A stretch of 64,000 bases of DNA. Source: an uncultured Sphingomonadaceae bacterium. Lineage in GTDB: Bacteria; Pseudomonadota; Alphaproteobacteria; Sphingomonadales; Sphingomonadaceae. Shown piece after piece: positions 42,058-50,858 of the stretch. The translations under genes were made by a program, and so were the position numbers. Location of the stretch: positions 124,001 to 188,000 of the forward strand of contig CANLUL010000004.1 in NCBI GenBank assembly GCA_947494305.1, written 5' to 3'. The notes below the pieces were generated by a model that saw only the letters and a program-made list of their open reading frames with translations, did no database searches and was not told where the DNA came from. How positions within the stretch are numbered: position 1 is the first letter of the stretch; every line of letters starts with the position of its first letter.

Positions 42058-43478
42058 GTAAAATTCTGTTCTGCAAAGTCGCTAATTTTGGCTGCTTCGC
42101 CGCTTTGTCTAATCAATACGCGCTTTCGAAAAAAGCGCATCAAACCGCTGCTTCCCATACGAGAAGCACCCAGCCCGGAATTTTTAAAACTTGATTTTTC
42201 TGCCTCCCAGACCATCGAAGTCAGCGATCCATCGTTGATCGATATACCACCGGCGTTTAGCCTGGAACCCACCCGTTCTGCCTCTTCCAAATTCCCAGCA
42301 ACAACGGCTGCGGAAAGCCCAAAATCTGTCGCATTCGCCATCATTACGGCCTCGTCAACAGTGTCAAACGCGCGCACTGGAATGACAGGGCCAAAGTTTT
42401 CATCAGAAATTACGGTCATTTGTGAAGTAACATTGGTCAAAACGGTAGGTCGCAAATAGTGGCCACCATCCAGTATCTCCACCTTACCTCCAGTCAGGAT
42501 TTCCGCCCCTTTTTTGACAGCATCATCTATCTGAGATTGCGCTATTTCGGCCTGCTTATCAAAAATAAATGGGCCTATATGCCCCTGATTGATATCCGGA
42601 TGGTTTAACTCCACAGCCTCGGCCTGTGTCACAAGGCTATCGAGAAACTCCCCGGCAATTTCTTTAGCAACATAGACCCGCTCAATAGACTGACAGGCCT
42701 GTCCCGTATTCACAATGCTAGCTCTTAAAGCGGTTGCAGCAGCTTTCTCAGGATCAGCGCTAGCCAAAACGATCATTGGGTCTTTTCCGCCCAATTCGAG
42801 ACTGGCTGGAATGAACGCCTTTGCTGCTGCTTCTCCAACCTTTCGTCCGGTAGCAACTGATCCGGTGAAACAAACATAGTCGACATGCTCAATCATCGCT
42901 GCACCCGTTGCACCATCTCCTTCCACAATGGACAGAACGGCTGCGAGTTCTGGCACCGCCTTTACGGTATCCATCAAGGGAGCAATGAAGCGTGGTGTGA
43001 CCTCCGATGGCTTAATCAATACTGCACATCCCGCCATCAACGCCGGAATGGCATCAATGAGAGCCAATGTCATTGGGAAGTTCCAGGGACTGATCACACC
43101 CACAAGTTGATAGGGTACAAGCTGCGTTGATGTTGTGATTGTAGGTTGCGACGTTGGTTGATCAGTCACTTGCTCTTGGGCAATCAGCTTCGGCGCTAGC
43201 TCTACCCACCGCCTTATCTGTCCCGGTACTCCAGCCGCTTCTATCTTTGATATGCCAGATCGACCGGTATCGTCGGTAAGTGCTGAAATGATGACGCCCA
43301 AATTCGCTTCAATTGCCGTGGCCCATTCGATCAAAATGACACCGCGTTCATTTGGTGTTTTGTGAGCCCATTCTGATTGAGCTGACCGCAATCTGTCTGC
43401 TTCCGAAGCAATGGCATTTTGGTCCAGCGGACTTATTTTATAGTCCGTTTCACCGGTTCTGGGATTCCGCACTTTCAT
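42054..43478 (-). CDS. aldehyde dehydrogenase family protein
   Basis: 474 residues from ATG at 43478 (ATGA overlap with the NodB-like stop). VISPWNFPMTLAL (oxyanion Asn133), SLELGGKDPMIV (general-base Glu228) and NTGQACQSIERVYV (nucleophile Cys262) are all intact, with the C-terminal NDGSLTSMVWEAEKSSFKNSG. NAD(P)-dependent oxidation of an aldehyde or semialdehyde to an acid, probably a ring-cleavage or side-chain product. Confidence 0.95.
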   Translation of the reverse strand: MKVRNPRTGETDYKISPLDQNAIASEADRLRSAQSEWAHKTPNERGVILIEWATAIEANLGVIISALTDDTGRSGISKIEAAGVPGQIRRWVELAPKLIAQEQVTDQPTSQPTITTSTQLVPYQLVGVISPWNFPMTLALIDAIPALMAGCAVLIKPSEVTPRFIAPLMDTVKAVPELAAVLSIVEGDGATGAAMIEHVDYVCFTGSVATGRKVGEAAAKAFIPASLELGGKDPMIVLASADPEKAAATALRASIVNTGQACQSIERVYVAKEIAGEFLDSLVTQAEAVELNHPDINQGHIGPFIFDKQAEIAQSQIDDAVKKGAEILTGGKVEILDGGHYLRPTVLTNVTSQMTVISDENFGPVIPVRAFDTVDEAVMMANATDFGLSAAVVAGNLEEAERVGSRLNAGGISINDGSLTSMVWEAEKSSFKNSGLGASRMGSSGLMRFFRKRVLIRQSGEAAKISDFAEQNFT

Positions 43479-44398
43479 TGCTGTGCCTTCCAACTGTCCA
43501 TAATTTCATCACCGCGGGCAAAGCCGATATCATCCCGTGCAGCGAAACCGGTAATCAGTTTTTCAAAACTAGAAATCCGATAAGGCAATCCCATAATATA
43601 GGGAGTCAGATGCATCGGAAGCATGCGGCCACCATGGCTCTCGGCTTCTGCCAATAACCAGTTTGCCGCATCCTCCATCGATTCAGCATAGCTGTCCACC
43701 GATTGCTGTTGCACATTGATGATTTGGCGATCCGATAGCTCGTGGTTCAGCGGAATATTGATAACCGGGCCGGACTGCGTATCGAACTGGTAGGGCAATT
43801 CGTCATTGACCCAGTCGCACATATATTCAATCCCGGCATCTACAAGCAGCTTCGCGGTATTAAAGCTTTGAGATCGAGCAATAGATAGCCAGCCCCGGGG
43901 CCGCGTGCCCACAACTGCTTCCAATCCATCCAGAGCTGTTGCAATCAGCGCCTGTTCTTCCGCTTCATCCATGCCGCTGGCTATAGTACCGTTCATGTCC
44001 ATACTATGCGCGATAATCTCATGCCCGGCGGCAACGATGTCCTGCACTAGGTCCGGATAACGCTGCGCAATTGCGCTATTTGTCGCGACAGAAACCTTGG
44101 CACCGACTTTCTCGAACGCGTCAAGCAGGCGGTATATGCCAATGCGCGTTCCATATTCCCTTGCCGTGTAGTGGCGGTAATCAGGATAGGCTGTTTGCAT
44201 ATGTCCAGGTGCCCTGAAAGGATCATCTGTTGGAACAATGGGAAACCATTCCAGGCTGATAACGGGCCAAACCAAGAGTTTCTTTCCGTTTGGCCATGTG
44301 ATGGGAGTGCGCTCAAAGAAATTGGAATAGGGATAATAATCGTGATCCATACCGCGTCGGCGTTTTGGATATTCGAGATAGTTAGAGTCCAAACTCAT
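43475..44398 (-). CDS. NodB-like polysaccharide-deacetylase-fold hydrolase
   Basis: 307 residues from ATG at 44398 (ATGA overlap). PVISLEWFPIV corresponds to the acidic-ligand strand, GHEIIAHSMDMNG to the metal-binding His strand, and GTRPRGWLSIARSQSFNT to the next conserved loop. No export signal. The usual second His (HxxxH) is not obvious after AHSMDMN, so metal binding may differ from PuuE. Tandem with a second family member at 44395. Confidence 0.82.
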   Translation of the reverse strand: MSLDSNYLEYPKRRRGMDHDYYPYSNFFERTPITWPNGKKLLVWPVISLEWFPIVPTDDPFRAPGHMQTAYPDYRHYTAREYGTRIGIYRLLDAFEKVGAKVSVATNSAIAQRYPDLVQDIVAAGHEIIAHSMDMNGTIASGMDEAEEQALIATALDGLEAVVGTRPRGWLSIARSQSFNTAKLLVDAGIEYMCDWVNDELPYQFDTQSGPVINIPLNHELSDRQIINVQQQSVDSYAESMEDAANWLLAEAESHGGRMLPMHLTPYIMGLPYRISSFEKLITGFAARDDIGFARGDEIMDSWKAQQ

Positions 44399-45285
44399 AT
44401 GCCACCCCCAACCTGCGCACGATAGGCATCCACAATATTGCCCGCTTTGGAAATCCATGCACGGCCATCATTTGCGATATGCTCAAGCACCTTTTCAAAG
44501 GGTCCAATGCGATGTGGCTGCCCGATCAAATAGCTATGCAATGGAATACACATGACCGTTCCGGATTTTTCCCCTTCGTCGGCTAGCCGATCATATTGCC
44601 TTATCAACGTGTCGGCATATTCCCGCGGCGACATGTTATAAATGAAAAAGCCATAGTGATCATTTACCTCAAGGCTATACGGGATAGCAGTCAACTGACC
44701 GGTTTTGACATTTACATTAGTGGGTTGGTCATCATGATAGAGATCGCAAGTATAGTCGAGACCATATTCCGCCAACAGGTCCAGCGTGCGCGGCGTATGG
44801 GTTAATGCAGGTGCGAGCCAACCCCGAATATTCTGGCCGGTGGCTCGCTTCACCGTTTCAATCGAGTCCTCGATTATCGCGCGCTCCTGCGCTTCGTCCA
44901 TCCCATAGGAATAGCGTGTGTTGTAAATACCATGACTGAAAAACTCCCAACCACGTTCATTGGCATCGTCCACTACTTCCGGGATATGATCGCACAAAGC
45001 AATTGACAGGCTGATCGATCCCGGAAAACCATGTTTCGACATAACATCTGCCATACGCCAGTGGGAAACCCGATTGGCATGATCCCGGTGTGAATAACCA
45101 ACCACATCGGGATGCGGCTTTGGCCAACTCTTGCGATGGGGATTGACCGCGGGATCGAGCTCATAAAATTCCAAATTAGGTGCCACCCAAACGGCACAGG
45201 TTTTCCCTTCTGGCCATTCCAGCTTGGGCCGGCCGCGATAGCCGGAATATTCATACAAACCTGGGTCGGCGGAACCCTGTTTCAT
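44395..45285 (-). CDS. NodB-like polysaccharide-deacetylase-fold hydrolase
   Basis: 296 residues from ATG at 45285. VAPNLEFYELD carries the acidic ligand; EFFSHGIYNTRYSYGMDE the first metal His; NIRGWLAPALTHTPRTLDLL the later loop; IPLHSYLIGQPHRI a late His. The form with SHGIYNTRY resembles fungal and bacterial ureidoacid or allantoinase-like amidohydrolases. With the two other NodB-like genes it suggests several C-N bonds in ring or chain form are cut. Cytosolic. Confidence 0.84.
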   Translation of the reverse strand: MKQGSADPGLYEYSGYRGRPKLEWPEGKTCAVWVAPNLEFYELDPAVNPHRKSWPKPHPDVVGYSHRDHANRVSHWRMADVMSKHGFPGSISLSIALCDHIPEVVDDANERGWEFFSHGIYNTRYSYGMDEAQERAIIEDSIETVKRATGQNIRGWLAPALTHTPRTLDLLAEYGLDYTCDLYHDDQPTNVNVKTGQLTAIPYSLEVNDHYGFFIYNMSPREYADTLIRQYDRLADEGEKSGTVMCIPLHSYLIGQPHRIGPFEKVLEHIANDGRAWISKAGNIVDAYRAQVGGGI

Positions 45286-45959
45286 CAACGCGCCTCCAAC
45301 CAGTCGACAACTGCCTGAACCGGTTCCACGTCCGCATATTTTAACTGCAGATCGGTCAGGTTGGCAAAGTGGTAGCTTTCATGTTTGTCTGCACATGTTT
45401 CAATCGGAACAATTGCTCTATACCCATGACTTAGCGCATCAACCGCCGTTGCCCGGACACAACCCGATGTTGAGCCACCGGTCACCACCACGGTATCAAC
45501 TTTGTGCCAGACCAAATAGCTGGCCAATTGGGTCTCAAAAAACGCACTGGGCATGCGCTTCGTATATTGCAGGTCATCGGCATCAATTTCACAACGCGGA
45601 TCGAGCTGATGCCGTTCGGATTCATATTTGATGTTTTGCAAAGAGTCTTCAGTATCAGTTCGTGTACCCCAAACACCTGCATCGCCTGCGTCATTCTTGT
45701 AGGCGACACGTGACCATATTACCGGCATGCCTTTAGAACGCGCCAAAGCAGAAATCTGATTGATATATTCAATCTGCCTTGGATCAGTTTCATAGGCGGT
45801 CTTAAATAGGTCCGTTCTGGTATACGCTTGTTGGACATCGACATTCACAATTGCCAGTTTCTCGCCGAAACCGAATTTCTTTCGTTCGGGATTGCCGATC
45901 ACCGCATCAAAAATCTCTTTTGCAGTGCGTCCATCTTCGACCATTTTTGTACCGATCAA
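45285..45959 (-). CDS. isochorismatase-family cysteine amidohydrolase (N-carbamoylsarcosine/maleamate-amidase-like)
   Basis: 224 residues. The TTG start at 45959 is supported by AAGGAG nine bases upstream; the ATG at 45944 lacks one. The catalytic Asp41 (VNVDVQQAY), Lys134 (YTKRMPSAFFET) and Cys167 (GGSTSGCVRATAVDAL) are all present. Members split C-N bonds of carbamoyl amino acids, maleamate, nicotinamide or ureidoacrylate. First gene of the eight-gene minus operon, divergent from the alpha/beta-hydrolase-like gene over the operator at 46027. Confidence 0.9.
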   Translation of the reverse strand: MIGTKMVEDGRTAKEIFDAVIGNPERKKFGFGEKLAIVNVDVQQAYTRTDLFKTAYETDPRQIEYINQISALARSKGMPVIWSRVAYKNDAGDAGVWGTRTDTEDSLQNIKYESERHQLDPRCEIDADDLQYTKRMPSAFFETQLASYLVWHKVDTVVVTGGSTSGCVRATAVDALSHGYRAIVPIETCADKHESYHFANLTDLQLKYADVEPVQAVVDWLEAR

Positions 45960-46024
45960 CGCAATAATCTCCTTTTCAGAATCAATTTATTTACAATAAT
46001 CACAAGAAAAAGCTTGTCGAGAGA

Positions 46025-46042
46025 AATTTGTCCGGACAAATT
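46025..46042. promoter_or_regulatory. operator AATTTGTCCGGACAAATT between divergent 45959 and 46049 genes
   Basis: Perfect 18-bp palindrome. It ends six bases before the ATG at 46049, so it covers that gene's RBS region, and starts 65 bp from the isochorismatase start on the other side. Confidence 0.85.
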
Positions 46043-46048
46043 AGAAAG

Positions 46049-47416
46049 ATGATTACTCGCCACTTTATCGATGTTCCTACTGATTCGGGTTTCCGCCGTG
46101 TGCATTATCGCCAGGCGGGGAGTGGCCCACCCCTATTGATGGTACACCAAAGTCCGCGCAGCTCGAAGGAATATGAAGAGCTTATGCAAAAATGGGCGAA
46201 GCACTTCACTTGTATCGCACCGGACACGCCAGGTTTTGGCCAATCGGCCCCCTTGAAAGGCATTCCAGAAATTGACGCCTTTGCTGACGCATTAATCGAG
46301 TTATTGGATGCATTGGGAATAGCGAAATGCGCCGGATACGGATTTCACAGCGGCGGGATCATATTGGTCACGGCTGTTAAACGAAATCCAGAGCGATTCA
46401 CAACATTGGCGATTGGTGGTTATGCAATTTGGTCGCAGGACGAGATGGAACTCTTCGATCAGAAGTATTTGCCTGAGTTTCATCCGTCCTCTTACGGTGA
46501 ACATTTGACGTGGTTGTGGAATCGCATACTGGAACAGACTTGGTTTTTCCCTTGGTTTGCAACGGAAGATAAGTTTCGGTTAACCGTGGCGCATGATGAT
46601 CCCGATCGGGTGGATGCTGTAATCAGAGAAATGCTCGATGCCGGGAATGCCTATCAAGCCGGATATGGAGCGGTCTTAAGAGCGCCAAGGGATATACCGG
46701 ACATTGATGCAGATATACCGCCATGCCTGATCAGCGCTTACGACGGCGACCCTCTGCAAGATCATATTGATCGATTGGGCGAACTGCCACCCACATGGTC
46801 AGCCCAAAAGGTCGCTAGTCCGGCGGAACACCAACAAGTAAGCTTGGACCACCTGGTTGTTGCCAACACCCCTGATATCGAATCGCTAAACGAGACAAAA
46901 AATGCTGGCTTCATACATGTAAAAACCGACGAATTTGATGGATTACTGCATTGGAAAGGTGATCGTGGTAGCGATATTTTGAGGCTGAACGTCCCGGGTA
47001 AGGCATGGGCCAATATCGCAGATGATAACATACTGCATATTGAATTGCCTGGGCACGGACTATCGGACAATTGGCGGCACGAACCACCGACAAACTGGTC
47101 TGGTTGGCAAGCTGTTATAGATAACTGCATTATGCAATTCGAAACAAAAGATATCCAATTTCCAGAAATGCCCATCGGCGATCCCGGCAAACTATATCCA
47201 GATCTAATTCCAGATCGATTTGGTCATTATCTTCAAACCGCTTGGCAAATCGCCCGCGCCCAACAAATGTTTGAACCTTGGTACATGGCTGACAAGGACC
47301 ATGAAATCGCCATCGATCAAGTACATCTCGAGCCGACCGTTCTGGCCACCAAACACCGGGACTTACTGAATGCTCGCTGCGCAAGACAATATCACCAAGC
47401 CCTGCAATCGCGTTAG
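46049..47416 (+). CDS. long alpha/beta-hydrolase-fold protein with His at the nucleophile elbow
   Basis: 455 residues, ATG at 46049 chosen over a TTG inside the operator. The N-terminal half has MVHQSPRSSKEY, APDTPGFGQSAPLKGIPEI and the elbow YGFHSGG, where His100 replaces the nucleophilic Ser, as in the protein at 8579-9382. The C-terminal 200 residues add a second, degenerate-looking unit with ILHIELPGHGLSDNW and a QVHLEPTVLATKHRDLL end. Normal family length is 260-300, so this may be a fused tandem. Activity cannot be assigned. Confidence 0.78.
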   Translation: MITRHFIDVPTDSGFRRVHYRQAGSGPPLLMVHQSPRSSKEYEELMQKWAKHFTCIAPDTPGFGQSAPLKGIPEIDAFADALIELLDALGIAKCAGYGFHSGGIILVTAVKRNPERFTTLAIGGYAIWSQDEMELFDQKYLPEFHPSSYGEHLTWLWNRILEQTWFFPWFATEDKFRLTVAHDDPDRVDAVIREMLDAGNAYQAGYGAVLRAPRDIPDIDADIPPCLISAYDGDPLQDHIDRLGELPPTWSAQKVASPAEHQQVSLDHLVVANTPDIESLNETKNAGFIHVKTDEFDGLLHWKGDRGSDILRLNVPGKAWANIADDNILHIELPGHGLSDNWRHEPPTNWSGWQAVIDNCIMQFETKDIQFPEMPIGDPGKLYPDLIPDRFGHYLQTAWQIARAQQMFEPWYMADKDHEIAIDQVHLEPTVLATKHRDLLNARCARQYHQALQSR

Positions 47417-47424
47417 GATAAACA

Positions 47425-47925
47425 ATGGGAATTAAAGAAGATATGCCAATTCTGGCCCGCCATGAAGGTGTTTGGGATGGAATATATAGTTACTTCAACG
47501 CCGAGAACGAAAAAATCGACGAACATGCTTCACGACTGATTTGCCGTTTTCCGGATGATGGCCCGGCGCCGTATCACCAGACAAACCACTATACGTGGTC
47601 TGACGGAAAAACGGAAATTCGCGAGTTTCCGGCTGAGTATCGTGACAAGCGTGTCTGGTGGGACAATGATCTAATCAAAGGCTGGGCTGCAGAAGTGCCG
47701 TTGGATGAATATAACCGCACAGTGATGCTTTACTGGCAACGCCAAGGCGATCCCTCACTATATCTTTATGAGCAGATTCAGATTTCCGATGATGGACAAA
47801 ATCGTTGTCGTACCTGGCATTGGATCCGCGACGGTGCTTTAGAAACACGCACGGCGATTAACGAAAAATTTGTAACCAAAGACTGGTTGGAGATAGATAA
47901 ACAAATGGGAATGAAAACTGACTGA
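47425..47925 (+). CDS. uncharacterised beta-rich protein, paralogue of 41602 gene
   Basis: 166 residues. LARHEGVWDGIYSYFNAENEKIDEH, NHYTWSDGKTEIREFPAEY and ISDDGQNRCRTWHWIRDG match the protein at 41602-42057 in order. Possible ligand-binding barrel of the lipocalin/FABP kind. It lies 8 bp after the alpha/beta-hydrolase-like gene and 10 bp before the aconitase-like large subunit. Confidence 0.7.
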   Translation: MGIKEDMPILARHEGVWDGIYSYFNAENEKIDEHASRLICRFPDDGPAPYHQTNHYTWSDGKTEIREFPAEYRDKRVWWDNDLIKGWAAEVPLDEYNRTVMLYWQRQGDPSLYLYEQIQISDDGQNRCRTWHWIRDGALETRTAINEKFVTKDWLEIDKQMGMKTD

Positions 47926-47935
47926 ATCCCGGACA

Positions 47936-49312
47936 TTGTTTGATAAGCTGTGGGACAGCCATGTCGTATCGTACCTTCCAGGTGGCGGGTCGTTGCTAGC
48001 GATTGACCGTGTATTCTTGCACGAGCGTACGGGAGCAGCTGCGCTAAACGCTCTGGCAGATGCTAATCGCAAGGTTGTTGATCCCTCGCGTGTTTTTGCT
48101 GTGACTGATCATATCGTCGACACCCGGCCAGGCAGAACAGATCAAACCCTGATGCCTGGTGGGCAAGCTTTTATAACAGAAACGCGCGCGGCGACTCTTG
48201 CAGCTGGTATAACCCTTTTCGACGTGAACGACCCTGACCAAGGTATAGTCCATGTCATCTCTCCAGAGCTCGGCGTTGTGCTGCCGGGCTGCACCCTAAT
48301 TGCGCCAGACAGCCATACTTGTACCCAAGGTGCTTTTGGAGCACTTGCTTGGGGTATTGGATCATCCGAGGCCGAACATGCCATGGCAACAGGAACTTTG
48401 CGCCTTAACAAACCCAAGTCTATGCGGGTGACTTTTACCGGCAAACTCTCAACCGGTGTTACACCCAAAGACATGATAATGGCTTTAATCGCGCGTCACA
48501 GTGCCGCAGGTGGCAAAGGGCATGCGGTTGAATTTTCCGGCGATGCGGTGCAGGCGCTCGATATGGATGGGCGCATGACTCTATGCAATATGACCACCGA
48601 GTTTTCAGCCATGTCTGGATTTATCGCTCCCGATGAAAAGACATTCTCATATCTTAAAGGCCGTCGATATGCCCCTAAAGCGGCCAATTGGGAGCTAGCA
48701 GTCGACAATTGGCGGTCTCTTTATAGCGATAAAAACGCGATATTTGACCAGGAGATTGAAATTGATGCCAGTGAAATCACACCGATGGTTAGCTGGGGCA
48801 CCAGTCCAGAACATAGTATCGGTATCGATCAAGCCATTCCTGAAAGCGCCGCGGAACGATCTTTAGAATATATGGCCTTAGATGCTGGAACCCCGATTAA
48901 GGAAACGACTATTGATGCCGCCTTTATTGGCAGCTGTACCAATAGCCGCCTGTCCGATTTACGGCGTGCAAGCACGCTCTTGAATGGTAAAAGAGTAGCC
49001 GATGGGATTAAGGCAATCTGTGTTCCTGGCTCGTCAAACGTGAAACGCGAAGCTGAAAAAGAAGGCCTTGACCAGATCTTTCTAAATGCCGGCTTTGAGT
49101 GGCGGGAGAGCGGCTGTTCCATGTGCTTCTACGCGGGCGGCGAAAGCTTTGATGCTGGTTCGCGCGTGATTTCAACAACCAATAGGAATTTTGAAAGCCG
49201 GCAAGGCCCCAATGTAAAAACCCACATCGCAAGCCCAGAAACTGTTGTTGCCAGCGCAATTGCCGGGACTATCGCCGATCCGAGGGAACTTCTCGAAAGC
49301 GTTACCGCCTGA
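47936..49312 (+). CDS. aconitase-superfamily hydro-lyase large subunit (LeuC-like)
   Basis: 458 residues; TTG start at 47936, whose LFDKLWDSHVV matches the LeuC N-terminus (no strong RBS, so uncertain). The three [4Fe-4S] cysteines are Cys334 (IGSCTNSRL), Cys394 and Cys397 (SGCSMCFYAGG). The last loop departs from the CLAMNPD of isopropylmalate isomerase, suggesting another substrate; dimethylmalate/citraconate-type hydratases are relatives. Coupled to the small subunit, an HMG-CoA-lyase-like gene and a CoA-transferase rather than to leu genes. Confidence 0.92.
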   Translation: MFDKLWDSHVVSYLPGGGSLLAIDRVFLHERTGAAALNALADANRKVVDPSRVFAVTDHIVDTRPGRTDQTLMPGGQAFITETRAATLAAGITLFDVNDPDQGIVHVISPELGVVLPGCTLIAPDSHTCTQGAFGALAWGIGSSEAEHAMATGTLRLNKPKSMRVTFTGKLSTGVTPKDMIMALIARHSAAGGKGHAVEFSGDAVQALDMDGRMTLCNMTTEFSAMSGFIAPDEKTFSYLKGRRYAPKAANWELAVDNWRSLYSDKNAIFDQEIEIDASEITPMVSWGTSPEHSIGIDQAIPESAAERSLEYMALDAGTPIKETTIDAAFIGSCTNSRLSDLRRASTLLNGKRVADGIKAICVPGSSNVKREAEKEGLDQIFLNAGFEWRESGCSMCFYAGGESFDAGSRVISTTNRNFESRQGPNVKTHIASPETVVASAIAGTIADPRELLESVTA

Positions 49313-49929
49313 TGCCCGAACGGTTCTCCACATTAACGTCGCGCCCTATGCCGCTTATACGCGACAATATAGATACCGATCAGATTATTCCTTCTCGGGA
49401 GATGAAAAGTACTGGTAAAACCGGACTGGCGGATGGTCTCTTTGCTGGCTGGCGTTACACCGAAATTGGCGGGCGCGAAGCGAATGCCGATTTCGTGATG
49501 AACGATCCCGATTTTGCCGATAGCCAGATTATTTTGGGCGGCAGTAACTTTGGTTGCGGCTCGAGTAGGGAACATGCCGTTTGGGCCCTCGCCGAATATG
49601 GATATCGCGCAGTAATCGCACCCAGCTTCGCCCCAATTTTTGCCGGAAACTGTATTCGCAACGGCGTATTGCCTGTCGTCCTTGATGAGATAGAAATCGC
49701 TGAAATTGAAAAATCGAAGACCATAATCACAATCGACCTACCGGCACAGACAGTCAGTTTGCCAAATGGTCAATTCTGGCCTTTTGCATTGAACGACGAA
49801 TCGAAAATAATGTTGCTGGAAGGGCTGGATGCAATTGATCTCAGTCTAAAACAAGCAGATGCGATCGGTGTGTGGCAATCTGCTGATCGCGTGCAAAGGC
49901 CGTGGATATATTTGGGAGCCGAACAATGA
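49312..49929 (+). CDS. aconitase-superfamily hydro-lyase small subunit (LeuD-like)
   Basis: 205 residues. DNIDTDQIIPSRE and LGGSNFGCGSSREHAVWAL are the LeuD swivel-domain signatures, and AEYGYRAVIAPSFAPIFAGNC the following strand. Forms the heterodimer with the gene whose stop it overlaps by one base. The substrate-recognition loop after DTDQ (MKSTGKTGLADGLFAGW) resembles that of LeuD, so a C4-C7 hydroxy-dicarboxylate is expected. Confidence 0.92.
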   Translation: MPERFSTLTSRPMPLIRDNIDTDQIIPSREMKSTGKTGLADGLFAGWRYTEIGGREANADFVMNDPDFADSQIILGGSNFGCGSSREHAVWALAEYGYRAVIAPSFAPIFAGNCIRNGVLPVVLDEIEIAEIEKSKTIITIDLPAQTVSLPNGQFWPFALNDESKIMLLEGLDAIDLSLKQADAIGVWQSADRVQRPWIYLGAEQ

Positions 49930-50858
49930 CAAAATCCATCACCATCAGCGAAGTGGGACCACGCGATGGCCTACAGAGCGCTGGCGCCGTTATGGCGACA
50001 GAGGCCAAAAAAGCCTGGATCAAGGCAGAAGCAGAAGCTGGCGTTACTGAGATTGAAGTCGGTAGCTTTGTACCACCGAAGTTGCTTCCTCAAATGGCCG
50101 ATACGGCAGAGATTGTCGAATATGCCAAGTCGATTCCCAATCTCGATATTGTCACCCTGATCCCCAACTTGAAAGGTGCAGAGCGCGCCATCGCGTGCGG
50201 TACAGACAAAATGTCGATCCCCTTCTCCATGTCTGAAACCCATTCAATTAACAATGTCCGCAAAGATCATCCCGCCATGATTTCCGAGATCAAAGCGATA
50301 GCGGATTTGGTTTCCCAGCAACCCGTGGGACAAAGGCCTCATTTTGAAGTTGGGCTTTCAACGGCTTTCGGCTGCACAATGGAAGGTCCGATTTCGGATG
50401 ATCAGATTGTCCGATTGGCAGAAGCGGCGATGGAAGCCGGCGTTGCCGAAGTCGGTCTATCGGACACGACCGGCTATGCAAACCCGGCACAGGTCACTCG
50501 ACTGGTCCGCAAAGTAAAAGCGGCGGTTGGTGCTGATAAATTGAACACCCTTCATCTGCACAACACACGGGGGTTGGGGCTTGCCAATGTCATGGCGGGA
50601 TTGGAGGAAGGTATTACCACTTTTGATGCTTCCTTAGGCGGGTTGGGCGGCTGTCCTTTCGCCCCCGGTGCTTCGGGAAATATCGTGACAGAGGATCTAG
50701 TCTTCATGCTGGAAGCCATGGGGATTGATACCGGCATTAATTTGGAAAAGCTCCTGAAAGTGCGCGATATCGTCGCCAGCGCTTTACCGGATGAACCCCT
50801 TTATGGATTTACACCTGACGCGGGCCTCCCACTCGGTTTTGAGAAAGCAGCAGCATGA
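49926..50858 (+). CDS. HMG-CoA-lyase-like aldolase
   Basis: 310 residues from ATG at 49926 (ATGA overlap). EVGPRDGLQ (catalytic Arg and Asp), IEVGSFVPPKLLPQMAD, HLHNTRGLGLANV (the metal-binding His pair, with Asn replacing the HMG-CoA lyase Asp) and GGLGGCPFAPGASGNIVTEDL (catalytic Cys loop). Cleaves a 3-hydroxy-3-alkyl-glutaryl or malyl-type CoA ester to acetyl- or propionyl-CoA and a keto acid. Downstream CaiB transferase would supply the CoA ester. Confidence 0.92.
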   Translation: MTKSITISEVGPRDGLQSAGAVMATEAKKAWIKAEAEAGVTEIEVGSFVPPKLLPQMADTAEIVEYAKSIPNLDIVTLIPNLKGAERAIACGTDKMSIPFSMSETHSINNVRKDHPAMISEIKAIADLVSQQPVGQRPHFEVGLSTAFGCTMEGPISDDQIVRLAEAAMEAGVAEVGLSDTTGYANPAQVTRLVRKVKAAVGADKLNTLHLHNTRGLGLANVMAGLEEGITTFDASLGGLGGCPFAPGASGNIVTEDLVFMLEAMGIDTGINLEKLLKVRDIVASALPDEPLYGFTPDAGLPLGFEKAAA

